Assembly (NCBI GenBank): GCA_018417955.1
Contig: JACTVC010000004.1
Span: forward strand, 2,170,001 to 2,234,000
DNA: 64,000 bases
Direction: 5' to 3'
DNA from: Laccaria trichodermophora
Lineage: Eukaryota; Basidiomycota; Agaricomycetes; Agaricales; Hydnangiaceae
Shown here: piece after piece, positions 12,742-24,190 of the stretch
Layout: every line of letters begins with the position of its first letter
Position numbering within the stretch: the first letter of the stretch is position 1
Made by a program: the position numbers and the translations under genes
Notes under the pieces: model-generated
Told to the model about the DNA's origin: nothing
The model's input: only the letters and a program-made list of their open reading frames with translations
Database searches by the model: none

Positions 12742-14711
12742 AAAACGCAACACTTTTGAAATTCCTTTACCTCATATCTCCACAATGGGAGCACTTCAGA
12801 ACATAATTCAAACAGATTTGGGAAGCTACAGTGTAGGGCTACAACTTTCGTTTTTGACCATTTTTGGTAATTGGTCATGTGACCATCATCCCAACAACCC
12901 ATTACATGGACCCTGATAGGTCAAATCATTCTTGTCTTGGTTTTCTTCACTTTTTAGTCAAACCAGGTGATATTTCCCTTTGGGATGGACCCTGAAGGCA
13001 GTGCCTGATGTTCTGTACACCATTCATATGTTTTTTCCAATTTTTTCGCTATTTTCTGGCTATTTTTGGATATATTACCATATTTGGAAATGTGCCCTGG
13101 ACCCTGAAAACAACCCCAATGTCATCACCAACAGTGAGCACCACCCTGCCATTTTTTTCTGATTTTCTGGCTATTTTCTAGCTATTCTTGGCTATATTAC
13201 CATATTTGGCTTACATGTAAATTTCATGTGGTTGTTATTTTGAATAGACATGTTTTAACATATGGATGTTGTAAGCAAATCTCTGTATGGTATGGTATGA
13301 TTCCATGTACTTGGTATGATCCCAATGGAATGATTCCATGTTCTTGGTATGATTCCATCTTCATGGTATGATCCCAATGGAATGATTCCATGTTCTTGGT
13401 ATGATTCCATCTCCATGGTATGATCCCAATGGAATGATTCCATGTTCTTGGTATGATTCCATCTTCATGGTATGATCCCAATGGAATGATTCCATCTCCA
13501 TGGTATGATCCCAATGGAATGATTCCATCTCCATGGTATGATCCCAATGGAATGATTCCATGTTCTTGGTATGATTCCATCTCCATGGTATGATCCCAAC
13601 AGAATGATTTCATTCCCATGGTATGGTGTGATTCCACCCCTATGGTATGATTCCATCTCTATTGTATGATTCTGAAGATATGTGGGATAAGGAATTGGCA
13701 ATCTGTTCCAAGAGCATCTCCCAAGTTGCTCCCTCATAGGTGAATGTCCATAGCATTTGTTCATATTGCTGTCAATGTTATGGACCTCTTCACCATCCCT
13801 GATTAATTGTATGAAAGACAGAATTTCTATTTGAATTGGAATAGCTATATTTAATAATGATACCTTGAAGCTTGTAATTAGAAGTCTTGGCCTGCTTGTG
13901 TTCAAATTTTCAAATCCAAATTCCCCACAATCCCAGCTCTGCTGAGTGGCAGATATGAGGAGATTCTAAATCCAAGTTTTTTGATGATCCCATTCCTATG
14001 GAATGACCCCATACTTTTTCACAAATGGCAAATTTTGAACATATTCTATCTGAAGAAGGCATCCTTGTCTTGGGTAGTAATTTGGCTAAAGTTCATGCCT
14101 TTGCAATAAATAAAGTCTTGCAAAATTCTTGTTTTCCTTCAGAGCCCATGCCATTGTGATGGATACAACATTGATTTATTTGTCATGAATATAAATGGCC
14201 TGGCAAGATATACACTTTTAAGTGGCTTGTGATAGATTATCCACAGTGAAAATGGCCAAACCCTGGGATAAAGCCCAATCAAGCTAATTTTCAAGTGAAT
14301 TTTCAAAGGATCAAGTTCATCCTATAGCCTCCACTGGTAGCTTAAAATGTCAGAAGAAATCTGAAGAACCAATCCACAAAAAATGGAGCCCAATGGATCA
14401 GTATTGCAGCCTGGAGAAATAATTTTCATATTTTGTAAAAAGGACCCCAGACACCCTGTGACAGCTATGGAATGATGGTATGGTATGGTATGGAATGGTA
14501 TGGTATGGAATGGTATGGAATGGTATGGTATGGAATGGTATGGTATGGTATGGTATGGTATGGTATGAGGTGGAATGGTATGTGGCATCCATACCATGGT
14601 ATGATGGAATTGGTATGAGGGTCATACCACTCTGGAATGGGGTACCACTAAGGTTCCCTAATTCAAAGAATTGGATAACCTCATAGGTACCCAAAAATGG
14701 GTGACTGAAGT
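12742..14711 (-). repeat. Right arm of the foldback element
   Basis: This is the inverse of 9271-11240. It ends GGGTGACTGAAGT at the right boundary, followed directly by the second GGTAATTCC copy. The arms differ by a few bases in the microsatellite tract. Confidence 0.92.
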
Positions 14712-14720
14712 GGTAATTCC

Positions 14721-15334
14721 TTGAGTTTCTCATAACGACGAGAAATTTGTTTCCTCTGAGCTGGAGTCAATTGTTCTTCAGCTTGGTTGAGTACAGTTTC
14801 TTTTTCTGTTCTCAATTTCTTATTGTTTTTGTCAATAGTAATAGAATTTTTATTCATCCTAACTTTACTGAGAGATTCCAGGCTACGTGTACGCCTAGGA
14901 ACTACTCTGATCCAAGGATTGGGGTTATCATCCTGGTCACTGGGTTCACTCGACTCTGATAAGTCAGATTCACGATCAGGAACGACGTTGTCATTCCCAA
15001 AGGTGACGCCAGCCGTAGCTGGGATATGCTCCGTAGACGTCGTGCTCTGCACTTGTTCTTTAGGAGGAAGACGCCGAAGCGTCCCTTCCCCGCTGGCAAT
15101 AACCGGCGAAGAAGGCCTGGAGGCCGCCACATCGCTATAAGAGTGAGGGGTTTTCTCCGATGAATTTGCCGTGAGCCTGGCAGGGCTGGTGGGGGCCGCA
15201 TCAGGCGAGCCCTCATGGGATATCTGTGAACCGAGGTTGTTAGTAACAAAGTTAGTAGAGGCGGGCGCACCATTCTGGGTAGCTAATCCAGAACGCGAGA
15301 CGCGCGCACGAGTCTGATAGCGAGTAGAAGACAT
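14721..15334 (-). pseudogene. Ty3 gag, N-terminal part
   Basis: The frame opens with MSSTRYQTRARVSR, 158 bp inside the LTR, and is rich in Ser, Pro and Thr with a basic and charged end. It then runs into the foldback element and stops there. An upstream ATG at 15460 is open in the same frame, but the one at 15334 leaves a normal leader. The coding phase continues at 9270 once the insertion is removed. This is the front of the Gag structural protein of the retroelement. Confidence 0.8.
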
Positions 15335-15491
15335 AGAGACGAGATAAAGAGATAAATGAGACAAGGGGGGTATGGTCGCCAGAAGTCGGGGGTCCAGGTG
15401 ATCAAACTGAAGGAGTCCAGAAAACGGGCAATGTCGAGAAGAGAGAGAGAGTAGAGACAAGTTTTGTCGAGTCGGGTTAAGTCAAAAAATA

Positions 15492-15580
15492 TGTGACAGA
15501 TCTGTGACTACGGTGACGGAAGGTGACTGTAGTTTGGAGCTGGCACACTGAGAGCAAGAGTGAACACGAAAGACTGTTTA
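15492..15580 (-). repeat. 5' LTR of the Ty3 element, inner fragment
   Basis: The first 89 bp of the LTR (plus-strand order), ending at the TA where the Tc1/mariner element inserted. The remainder is at 19448-19729. Confidence 0.9.
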
Positions 15581-15667
15581 CAGCTGATTCCGAAAAGGTT
15601 GTCAGTACATGATTTCTTGCAACGCATCAGCAATATATTATATTAGTGATATATTAGCTGAGTAATC
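15581..15667 (+). repeat. Left terminal inverted repeat of the Tc1/mariner element
   Basis: About 85 bp matching 19362-19447 inverted, including the AT-rich block ATATATTATATTAGTGATAT. Confidence 0.92.
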
Positions 15668-15790
15668 AGGTCCAGCCAGGGTTACAGCCGATCTGTAAGT
15701 CAGTATTGATGCAGTATCTCCGGCGTTTATCTGCATCACTCGACGCTCACTGTCCATTATCCCTCCCCTTTCTTTGACTGTCTTTACTCA

Positions 15791-17721
15791 ATGTTTCCTC
15801 GGATTCCTCCCGGGAGTCCTCCTCCTGCATATAACCGTGCCTCGCCGCCACCACCTTTCTATTTTCCACCATTTCAAGGCGACGAGGTGGAGATTGTTGA
15901 ACCTCCTTCACCATCTGTAAGTGATATGGAGGTTCAGATTTTTGGTGCGTCCCTTTCGTCACCCTTGCCCTTTTACCACTCAAAGATTTCAAGGCCACCA
16001 AATTGCACCAATACACACTCCCCACACTCCTTCAAATCACAACTATTCCAGTATTTCTCGTTCCTTGACGCCAATCATTCCTTCAAGCACACACATCGTT
16101 CCTTTGCGTGAAGTGCCCAATTCTTTTCACACACCCATTGTTCCTTCACATACACCCACTGTCCCTTCTCAGATACCTGTCGTTCCCTCACAGGAACATA
16201 TACCCATCCCAACAACACCATTTGAACCCCCTACACCCACACCTCAACCAAAGCGGACTCGGACCACAGCACCACGCAGCATAGCCCCAACGCCTCACCC
16301 TCCTCTTCCTTCTCAAACTCCTGCTCAGCTAGAGGACAACTCCACCGATACCTCGCCCGCTGAGTACGAAATTATGGTTTGGCCGGTGAAACCAACTCGA
16401 AAGCCTGCCGGCACTGGTCGCGCCAGGAAGCCTGCTGCCAAAGTGGACCCCCATGGTCTCGGCCCTGGGGTGGCTGATGTCGGAATGGAGTGGGAGGCCT
16501 TTCTAGAGGTCATTGCTAATGTTCTCGAGACGGATCCAGGTTTCCTCTTCATTGACAGCATGGAGTGGCGCTGGGTCAAGCCGGCCAACTCTATGTTCTT
16601 GCCCCTGCATTCCCGTTTAGCATACATTTCTATGCTCAAGCAGCTCAAGGCTCCTCCGAAAAATGTTTCAGGTAGTTATATAATCATTCATATGGATGAG
16701 CCGGTCAAGAAGCCAGTTGATCGCACTAAGGTGAGTTTCCTTTTGTTAAACCTTCTTTGCACAATCTGATCCTTTGACTAGCCTTGGAATTCCTCTACCT
16801 CGAAGCCTGTTGAGGAAGATGACCTCTCTGATGTGGATGACGGTCTTTCTTGAAAAAAAGTATGTTTAGTTTCTTTTGAAGCTAACATTTTTATTAATGG
16901 TGCTAGCCTCGATTTGACGACCAGGTGGAGGATTTGATTCAGCAAATCGAAGCAAAGTACCCTGTTGGTACTTGTACTGTTCACCCCGATGTCGAGTGCT
17001 TCCACCACTGTCTGACAGATTGCCATTTCGAGCTTACGCGGATAACGAAGGTTGCATGGGCTGCTCACATTGTACGTCATCAATATCATTTGTTTGAATT
17101 CATGTTTATTTCTTTATTCTCATGTAGTGGAGAGGGGACGCTTCCCTTGCTTGTCCCCCTCTCGCCTCAAATCACTTCAAAGCAAAGAAAGGCATGAAAA
17201 CTCCAAAGACTCTGGTAGCAGGCCCATCTACTCCCGCCTCTCCTCCTGCCTCTCACCCCTCTAGCACTTCGTCTACTCCTCATCACCACATGTTCCCATA
17301 TCCATACGGTCAACCTCCAATGCCCTATCTTTTCCCTTTCCCGATGCCACCTCCAACTCCGCACTATGGCTATCCTACTGGTTATCCACCATTCTTTGGT
17401 CATGGTCCTGCCCATTCATCACCACTCTCACCCTCTCATCATCGACGTGGAAACTCATCACCACATGGCTCCCGACACCAATCCACTGATGGGAGATCCT
17501 CTCCTCCCATTATGGGGGGGTCTGTTGAGGAATTTTGCCACAAGTATAATTTGCCACAATCCATCCGTGACTCGCTAAACGAGATGGGCTTTGAGATTGG
17601 TGATGATCTTTTGGCTTTGAAGGAATCCCAGTGGGAGCATGCTTCTATACCCCCCCTTACAGTCATTCGCATCATCAAAGCCTATGGTAAGTATAAGAGG
17701 TACTTGCTTGATAGTAATTAG
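15791..17721 (+). pseudogene. Tc1/mariner accessory gene: Pro-rich protein with SAM-like C-terminus
   Basis: Exons read as 15791-15916, about 15986-16730, 16782-16859, 16907-17071 and 17128-17721, with GT-AG introns. The first junction does not phase cleanly, so that splice site is unsettled. The product is Pro/Thr/Ser-rich at the front (VPSHTPTVPSQIPVVPS). It has a conserved-looking middle (MEWEAFLEVIANVL, EWRWVKPANSMF), a Cys/His segment (HPDVECFHHCLTDCHFEL), a Pro/His-rich linker, and a C-terminal helical block. That block (FCHKYNLPQSIRDSLNEMGF...DDLLAL...RIIKAYGKYKR) resembles a SAM domain. One in-frame TGA at 16851-16853 breaks exon 3 where CGA would fit. Function is unknown. By position it could bind transposon ends or transposase, but that is inference. 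Confidence 0.7.
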
Positions 17722-17911
17722 GTTGTGTTTACTCCCACTTCCCGTTCCCTTTCTGACTTTTCACATAACATAAATGGCTCCTCCCTCCTCATTTCTCTTC
17801 GTGTTTTATATTCATAGATAGAGTGACAACCATGTTTTTAGTGGAACATTCTTTCTATTCTAATAAATTCTCTTTCGCTGTATAATGCCTGATGATGGGA
17901 TGAATTTCCTG

Positions 17912-19030
17912 CTACACATAGCCAGAGTGTGTAAACCATGCTCTCGCCATCTCAGCAGTTACATGACCACAAGCCTCCAGCAAGTCAAGCTCTGGGTGCT
18001 CACTATTCATCATCCGGCGCCAGTGCCGACGAATCCAAGCTTTGACTGTGAATGATAATTAGCAATGGCAGATCTGGAAGAGGAAGGAAAAGTGTACTTG
18101 AACTGAAGCTCTCCTCAATGGGGTTCATATCAGGTGAATAGGCAGGCAGGAAAACCAAGCGACAGTCTACAGGCAATAAATTAGTGTTCTGTCAAGCAGC
18201 AATGGAGCTTACTTTTTGCTTCAACCACTTCTCGCAGCAATGCGCTTTTGTGAATTGCACAATTATCGAGGATCAGAACACTACGATCCTGTGGGTATGG
18301 ATTCATTTGTGGGAGCTAAAACAAAAAACTTGAGAACAGATAATCAATAGATCAGTGGGAAAGAGACACATACAATATCCTCAACAATAAAATCAAAAAA
18401 CTCATCTGAATCGACAGAGCCTGCAACAACCCTTGCTCCAACAAATCCTTCCACCGCCATTGCAGCCAGGATACTGTATCTTTCTCCACGAACAAAATCT
18501 GCATCGATTTCTGCTCGATGCCCACTAGGAGCACGCCCACGTCTACGAAAAATGGTCCGATCATCTTTGCTGGATTCATCAACTGTAATAATCATCAAAG
18601 CAACTAGATGATCCCTCGCAAAATCACGAAACTTCTGCCGAGCTTCCTCATCACGTTCAGATGCAGCCTTACGGAGAACTTTATATGTGACTCCAGCATC
18701 CCGGATGAGGACATGTAAAGCCGTTTTTGAGATTGAAAGATCTTGGGTAATGGCCACCCATTCCTGAATCTCGTCAAGATACATTTCAGGTGCATCATCT
18801 AGCAAGGTGAAGAGATCATGAGTCTGGTCGGCATTGAGAGTGCGTGGGCAGCCATGTAGAGGATTATGAGGGTGGATGACATTGCCATAATTTTCGATGT
18901 TTGCCTGCCAACGGTAGATGCTGCGTTGTGAAACACCAAATATGTCTGTGACATCGTCAGGAATGAAGTCGTTTTCAAGGAGCCACAGAACGCGCTCCTT
19001 TAGATCTTGACTAATGTGCCGAAACACCAT
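17912..19030 (-). CDS. Tc1/mariner (IS630-type) DD34E transposase
   Basis: Four exons (19030-18374, 18315-18213, 18166-18098, 18045-17912) splice in phase to 320 residues with no stop. The N-terminus has helix-turn-helix features (DFIPDDVTDIFGVSQRSIYRW) for binding the inverted repeats. The DDE catalytic core shows D in TVDESSKDD, D in LILDNCAIHK and E in SPDMNPIEESF, with 34 residues between the last two. That spacing is the Tc1 arrangement. It cuts and pastes the element at TA sites. Full length, intact triad and near-identical terminal repeats suggest recent or possible activity. The alternative that it is inactive through unseen changes cannot be excluded. An upstream Met is absent, so the start at 19030 is preferred. 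Confidence 0.92.
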
Positions 19031-19447
19031 AGCTAAAGTGTGGCACTAGAGGAGAGAGGAGACGAGCAGATGTACAATGTTATCTGATCCACCCTGGAAC
19101 GCTACACGGCGTGAAATGTCACAGCAGTGACATGTGTGACAAGCTTCACTTTCTACCTTATTGCAAGTCAAAAATGACTGGTGCTCTGAATTTTTGCATG
19201 ATAAGGTAGAGTGAATTGAGGGGATTCTGTAGGTACCAAAATTATATCTTCAAGCTATTTCCCCCTATGATAAAAGTCAAAAATACTATTTCTGCGCAAT
19301 GGTTGATTAGATTAGTCATCGATCTGAAATCTTAGAAATCGCCGATTTAGCCCTGTCCCTGGTTACTCAGCTAATATATCACTAATATAATATATTGCTG
19401 ATGCGTTGCGAGAAATCGCGTACTGACAACCTTTTCGGAATCAGCTG

Positions 19448-19729
19448 TAAGACTCTGGTATTCACTGGGGTAACTACGAGTTACAGTCTGTACTTATATA
19501 CTGCAGTAGGTAGGGAAAGGGGTAAGACAAGGATGGGGATAATAGGCAAGGATAACAATTGAGATGGGCAGGTGATAGGTAAAGGGAGTAGGGAGCTGTA
19601 AGTGTCCATAGGGATATCAATTCGTAGTAGTTGAGAATGGGCCGACGGAGGCCGAGCGCGTAAGCGCGAAGACGAGAGGATTGGAACCGTTATCCGTAGA
19701 TGCGTGATATTGAGGTCACGTCTGTTACA
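19448..19729 (-). repeat. 5' LTR of the Ty3 element, outer fragment
   Basis: Matches 873-1153 of the other LTR. The TA at 19448-19449 is the transposon target duplication. TTGGT at 19730-19734 is the right target duplication of the retroelement. Confidence 0.92.
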
Positions 19730-19734
19730 TTGGT

Positions 19735-22700
19735 CAACACCAAATCAACACGAATTTGATCAGCACTACTAACGTCGTCCTCGACCACTATCATCATCAT
19801 CGCCAACTTCTACCGTTCCCCTGCCTCGGATTTACACTCAATTTTCTCTTCACAATTGAGGCTCAAGCTCTCTTGCCCGACACCCAGGCGTCCAAGGTCC
19901 ATTCCCCTCAATATTTAACATCTAGAACGTATATCCTCTTCCTGGCACAGTCGTGGGCTTTGAATGTGGTCATATTGTCAGTCCGACATGGCTTTTCAAT
20001 TGAGATACTTACCCGGTGACTTTTCTGGCTCCACTAGTTGATGCGGTCCGTCGATGGTATAAGTCCCTTGGAACGGTGGTGGTGGAAAGAGACTCCGATG
20101 AAGAAAAACGTTGAACGGCATTGACTTCATCGACATCGACCTTAATTCGAAGATCGTGTCACCATCTACCGGCTACGGACAAACTCGAGCAGCATATGCG
20201 CTTCCCCGAGACATTTCGATCACATTCCGAACCTGGAATCGACAACGACTAGACGACCTGATTCTCACCTTTGGCAACGTAAACGGAAGGATTAAGGTAT
20301 GTTTTCATTGTCATTGATTCCCCCTCCGATGAGCACCAGTTTTCTGAAGATCCACTTGTAGTTAGTGTCGTCCCTTGGTCGTCCCCTGGACGCGATTCAC
20401 GCACCTCAGATTCCGCTGGGTGCTGTATCCTCGGTACGAGCGTTATTTCTTCCAACAACCATCTCCTGCTAAGACACGTACAGAACCAACGCCGAGGTTG
20501 GCTTGCTAGCCCATAATCAAAACTTAAGCACCAGCCTGTCAAGCTCATACTCGCAAACTTATGTCGGTTTCTTAGAGAGGTCATGGCAGGCGGATCTAAT
20601 GGGTAATTGAGTATGTGTTTATCAGATCCATCCAGCCCTCTTCTCGCTGACGACTTGTCTCGCCAGTCATCCAGTGCCGCTCAAGTCTCTTACTGGTGCA
20701 TATCGGTCACCCTATCCCTACAAGCACTTCACCCTCACTCCCCTTAAACTCTCAGTTTTGCCGTCAAACGAATTGGAAACCTAAACGCGAGCAGTCTGTC
20801 CGCTGCCCGTCAACCACTCTTTGTGGGATCAACGACAAACAGAGGGGGAGTTTTTGTCGTCGCTTTGCGGCTATCTCTTTTCGTTGACGTTTACGGTACG
20901 TGCCCCCTATGTTTGCCACATTTGAAGCGCATGTCGTCTGACTGTGCAGCCTACAGTTCGCCTGGCATGCTGTGCTCCCCTTAATCTCAACTCAACTCAC
21001 GCCTCTCTGGAATTGCCGGAGACCACCTCTAACAATGTGTTCGAGATGATGACCGATGGAAAATAGGTGCTCACGGATGGCAGAGAAGAGGCTAGTCGTC
21101 CTGCGGTTCTACTTTGAGGCCTTCCTCACCGCTTCGGACTGCAGCTCCACCAACCGGTCGCCTTAACGACAACAACCTACCGCCAATCCGACACTTCATG
21201 CGCTTCTAAATTCAACAGCGGAATATATGTGGCCTGAGTTCTACCTGTCGAAGTACTGAACGTTACGGTAAGTCTTTATCCCTGCTCATGCGGATTAGTA
21301 GCGAGGTTAGTGGGGAGGGCAAGAAGGAGAGCCGGGATGTGAAGCAAGCCAAGGATGTATGACAGGAGGTAGAGCCAGAATGGCGTCTATCGAGATAGGT
21401 GAAAGAGCCAACTCGTCTTTTGTAATTACATGGTGTGCAGAAGCCTGATCACCTGATCAACAACAATTTAACGTCAACGTTGCCTTCGACTGCCATCATC
21501 TCGGAAACGAAGTTGTCACGAACTTCCTCGTCAAGGTGAGTGTCTCTTTGACGTTGCCCTTTACCACCACCGTCCGACAACAAACACAAGATTGTTTTAG
21601 GTTCTACCCACCAGCACCTTTGGTTGAGGATGAAAACCGCGATCATGCTCGCCCTCTCGGATCGTTCAACTGGGTCAGTCTCTTAGAGAGATCATGAGAG
21701 GCGGAGTTCATGGCGTAATCGAGTACGTGTCTCTCAGATGCATTCAGACCTCTTCTCGCTGATGACTTGTCTCGCCCGTCATCCAGTGCCGCTCAAGTCT
21801 CTGACTAACGCATACCATCTCAAACAGCATATATACTGCCCGTCAACGTTTCAAGCATAGGCTGAGGACTGGAGGACGGGTCGGGGAGGTTGATTCACGG
21901 ATTTGCACGGTCCGTCGACACTCTATCCCTCTCTAAGTTCTAGTTTGACAATGCGTACATTAGTACCGTACCATCTCCTCGGACTCGATTCACGCACGCC
22001 AGGGATAGGCTCCGGTCTCTACGACAATGTGCTGAGGACGACTTGCGGCAGAAATGAGATTTTGATGAGGTGCAGAAAAGAGGGTAGTTGTGCAGGAACA
22101 GGATCAAGGCCAGCGTTCTATCGCAGGTACGAACCTCAATTATTTGACCGATCAATCCATGCTGAACGTCTTTATTTCTAGAGGGCTGTTTACAAACTCC
22201 AGTACGAAGTCTGAGCTATGTTGTTGCTCTGGTTTCTTTTGGTCAGGCGCTGGATCGACGAAGACACGTTCAACGTCCGACGCACTCGACTCTCTACGGC
22301 GCATTTAATTGCCTTGGACCACCTCCAACACTTAGGCCGCTGGGAGACGTCGCGTACGTCCTGTTGGTTTGGGTATGCCTCCAACACCTCTGGCTTTTGG
22401 TGACGAGCTAATTACACTATTGTTTTGCAGGCTCAATGACGTGGCAACCCCAGGCCTCATGTTTACACAAGCGAGCCCACCGTTCCGTAGGTGATGAACC
22501 AACGCCGACGCGGGGGGGCTATTCTATATGGTGTTAAACCTCTCAGCGGGGACGAGGGGCAACATATTCTGCTCGCAGAGGACCACCATCATCTAGAAAA
22601 GCACGATTGCACAAACGAACTAATTCGAAGCAACGGCGTCCTCAACCACCATCGATTCCGCTAACTCTGCGTCTATAATCTCTCCACCATTCGTGCTCCG

Positions 22701-23940
22701 ATACAAGCTCAACTTTCATATCCGCCTTTCCAGGAACTCAAACCTGTTTAGCTCCTGCCCTCGAAACTCGGTGTGAGTCTGCAACCTCTTACGGGGGATA
22801 AGGGGTGGAAAGGACACTGAGGTTTGAGCTTTCAATCCAGGGCGTAATGTTAGGCAGTACGTGTCCTGTCGGACTTGTACAACTTCATTTTGCTAATAAC
22901 CTTCTGTCGTCCAGTTATTTAAACGATGCCGGTTTCTATGTGTCTCAAAAACCTTTACTTGTGCAACCCCTTTCTACGCGTCAACCACTTTCAAGTGACT
23001 TGGGATTAAAGAAAACGTAGACGCGGTTCTGGTGGCCACGTTTTGGCTTTCATAAATGACCTCGCTGAGGTTCAAGGTATGTTCCCTCTATCATCGACTT
23101 TCTTCGGAGCTCCTGATCATGCATCTTACAGTTCACCTTGCATGGAATACCTCAACTCACGCATTCTAGCACGACGATATAAACAAGGTCTTGTAAGACA
23201 CCTGTACTTCCAGAACCGACGCCGAGGGCGGTTCACCAGCCCATTGAAACTCCAGCCAGTTCATGCTCTGCGTTGACGCTGTCCTATCACGTAACACATG
23301 TTTCACGTTCAACATACATTGTAGTCCGACACAGCCTGAGTGTCGCCAATCGTTCACTTCAACAACAAAATCCGACATAGTCAACTTTTTCATAACCTTC
23401 CAAACCTCTCGAGCCGTCTATTCAACGTCGAAACCTTCACTCTCACTGTGAACGAGATGCGTTCGTACCCTTCGAAACTTCAAATTCTGATTGCGTAGAG
23501 ACGTCTATGTATGTTCTTGCTTTGCCTCTTTCTCGATGACGAGCTAATGGGTTGCGTTTTATAGGCTTGATGACATGGCAGTCAGGCCTGTTCTCCAAAG
23601 CATCCACGTCATACTTGCGGGGACGCCGTCCAACGTCTGCCGGGGGTGAGAGGTACTTGTAGCAGATTGTGATTCCTCGCCGGATTGACCAAGCTCTTAG
23701 CGGTGACAGGCAACAAAACATACAGTGCACTTAATAACAACATAACCATGTACCTTCCAGAGAGGCCAAGTGGAGGAGGGCCAGCCCGAACTACGAGATG
23801 CAGTTCTCTCGAAGGGGGTGATCGTGTATAGGGCAGTACATATATAGACGTAGGCAATACTTTTCGTAAAGTAATGACGAGGATACCAGTCAGAAAGGAG
23901 AGCCAGACGGAATGGCGCAATGGGGTGTGACAGAAGAGCA
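19735..23940. other. Family R sequence, degenerate, no gene supported
   Basis: The first 800 bp or so match 33580-34500 (copy C), continuing copy A after the retroelement. Inside the rest, modules recur at intervals of about 1.1 kb. A block with CTTAGAGAG.TCATG...TTCTCGCTGA.GACTTGTCTCG occurs near 20572 and 21680. A block with GACGAGCTAAT...TGCAGG(C)T..ATGAC.TGGCA occurs near 22400, 23535, 26750 and 34730. Open frames are short and not shared between copies. The spaced GT/AG-like sites suggest decayed exons, but I cannot assign a product. Confidence 0.5.
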
Positions 23941-23944
23941 GCAA

Positions 23945-24190
23945 ACCTTTGAAGAGGTAATCACTTCCCCAAACCCCAAGTCCAAACGCTCCTCAACCTC
24001 CCAGTCAAGACCAAGGTTAAACACGTCCTCACAATCCCACCTTCCTCACCCGCGTTCAGCTCCTTAGTCCAAGCAGGGCCAGGGGTTCTTCGATTTGAAG
24101 GATGAGCTGCCTGTTCGAGAGGCTGGCGGACGGATCGCTGCACCTGGTGGCAGTTTCCCAATGAAAGGAATGGTGAGATGTGTTGTTGAG
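23945..24190 (-). repeat. Inverted segment of family R copy B
   Basis: This stretch matches copy C at about 32020-32280, but in the opposite orientation to the rest of copy B (24240 onward matches copy C directly). Shared landmarks are AAACTGCCACCA, CAGGCAGCTCATC and GGTGAGGAAGGTG. Confidence 0.65.

Larger units (their letters stand above)
9271..14711. mobile_element. 5.4-kb foldback (giant TIR) element, non-autonomous
   Basis: The element starts ACTTCAGTCACCC and ends with its exact inverse, flanked by a 9-bp duplication. Its two arms mirror each other around coordinate sum 23982 for about 1.97 kb each, with only slight differences: mirrored open frames of equal length occur at 10077-10517 and 13465-13905, among others. 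No transposase-like frame is present. The 9-bp duplication fits Mutator-like (MULE) elements or classical foldback elements, so the superfamily is an inference. Arm ends hold an ACCATTCCAT microsatellite and a minisatellite. The open frames in the arms are tandem-repeat artefacts. Confidence 0.93.
15581..19447. mobile_element. Tc1/mariner DNA transposon with two convergent genes
   Basis: Ends are CAGCTGATTCCGAAAAGG and its inverse. The inverted repeats run for about 85 bp with only two differences noticed (ATGATTTCTT versus GCGATTTCTC). TA dinucleotides at 15579-15580 and 19448-19449 form the target duplication, and the LTR reads through perfectly when the element is removed. TA duplication is the hallmark of the Tc1/mariner superfamily. 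Inside are a plus-strand gene (15791-17721) and a minus-strand transposase (17912-19030), tail to tail with about 190 bp between. Some 900-1000 bases at 16880-17930 hold the 3' ends of both genes. Confidence 0.95.
785..19729 (-). mobile_element. Ty3/gypsy chromovirus LTR retrotransposon carrying two nested insertions
   Basis: Two LTRs (TGTGAC...GTTACA as read on the plus strand) bound a gag-pol region on the minus strand. Five-base direct repeats TTGGT lie at 780-784 and 19730-19734, outside the LTRs. Domain order is Gag with a CCHC knuckle, aspartic protease, reverse transcriptase, RNase H, integrase with HHCC zinc site, and chromodomain. This is the order of Ty3 chromoviruses. Two other elements sit inside it: 9271-14711 in gag and 15581-19447 in the 5' LTR. 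Removing both insertions and one copy of each target duplication leaves about 9.6 kb. The frame is broken by three TGA codons and one single-base shift, so the copy looks dead. Confidence 0.93.
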
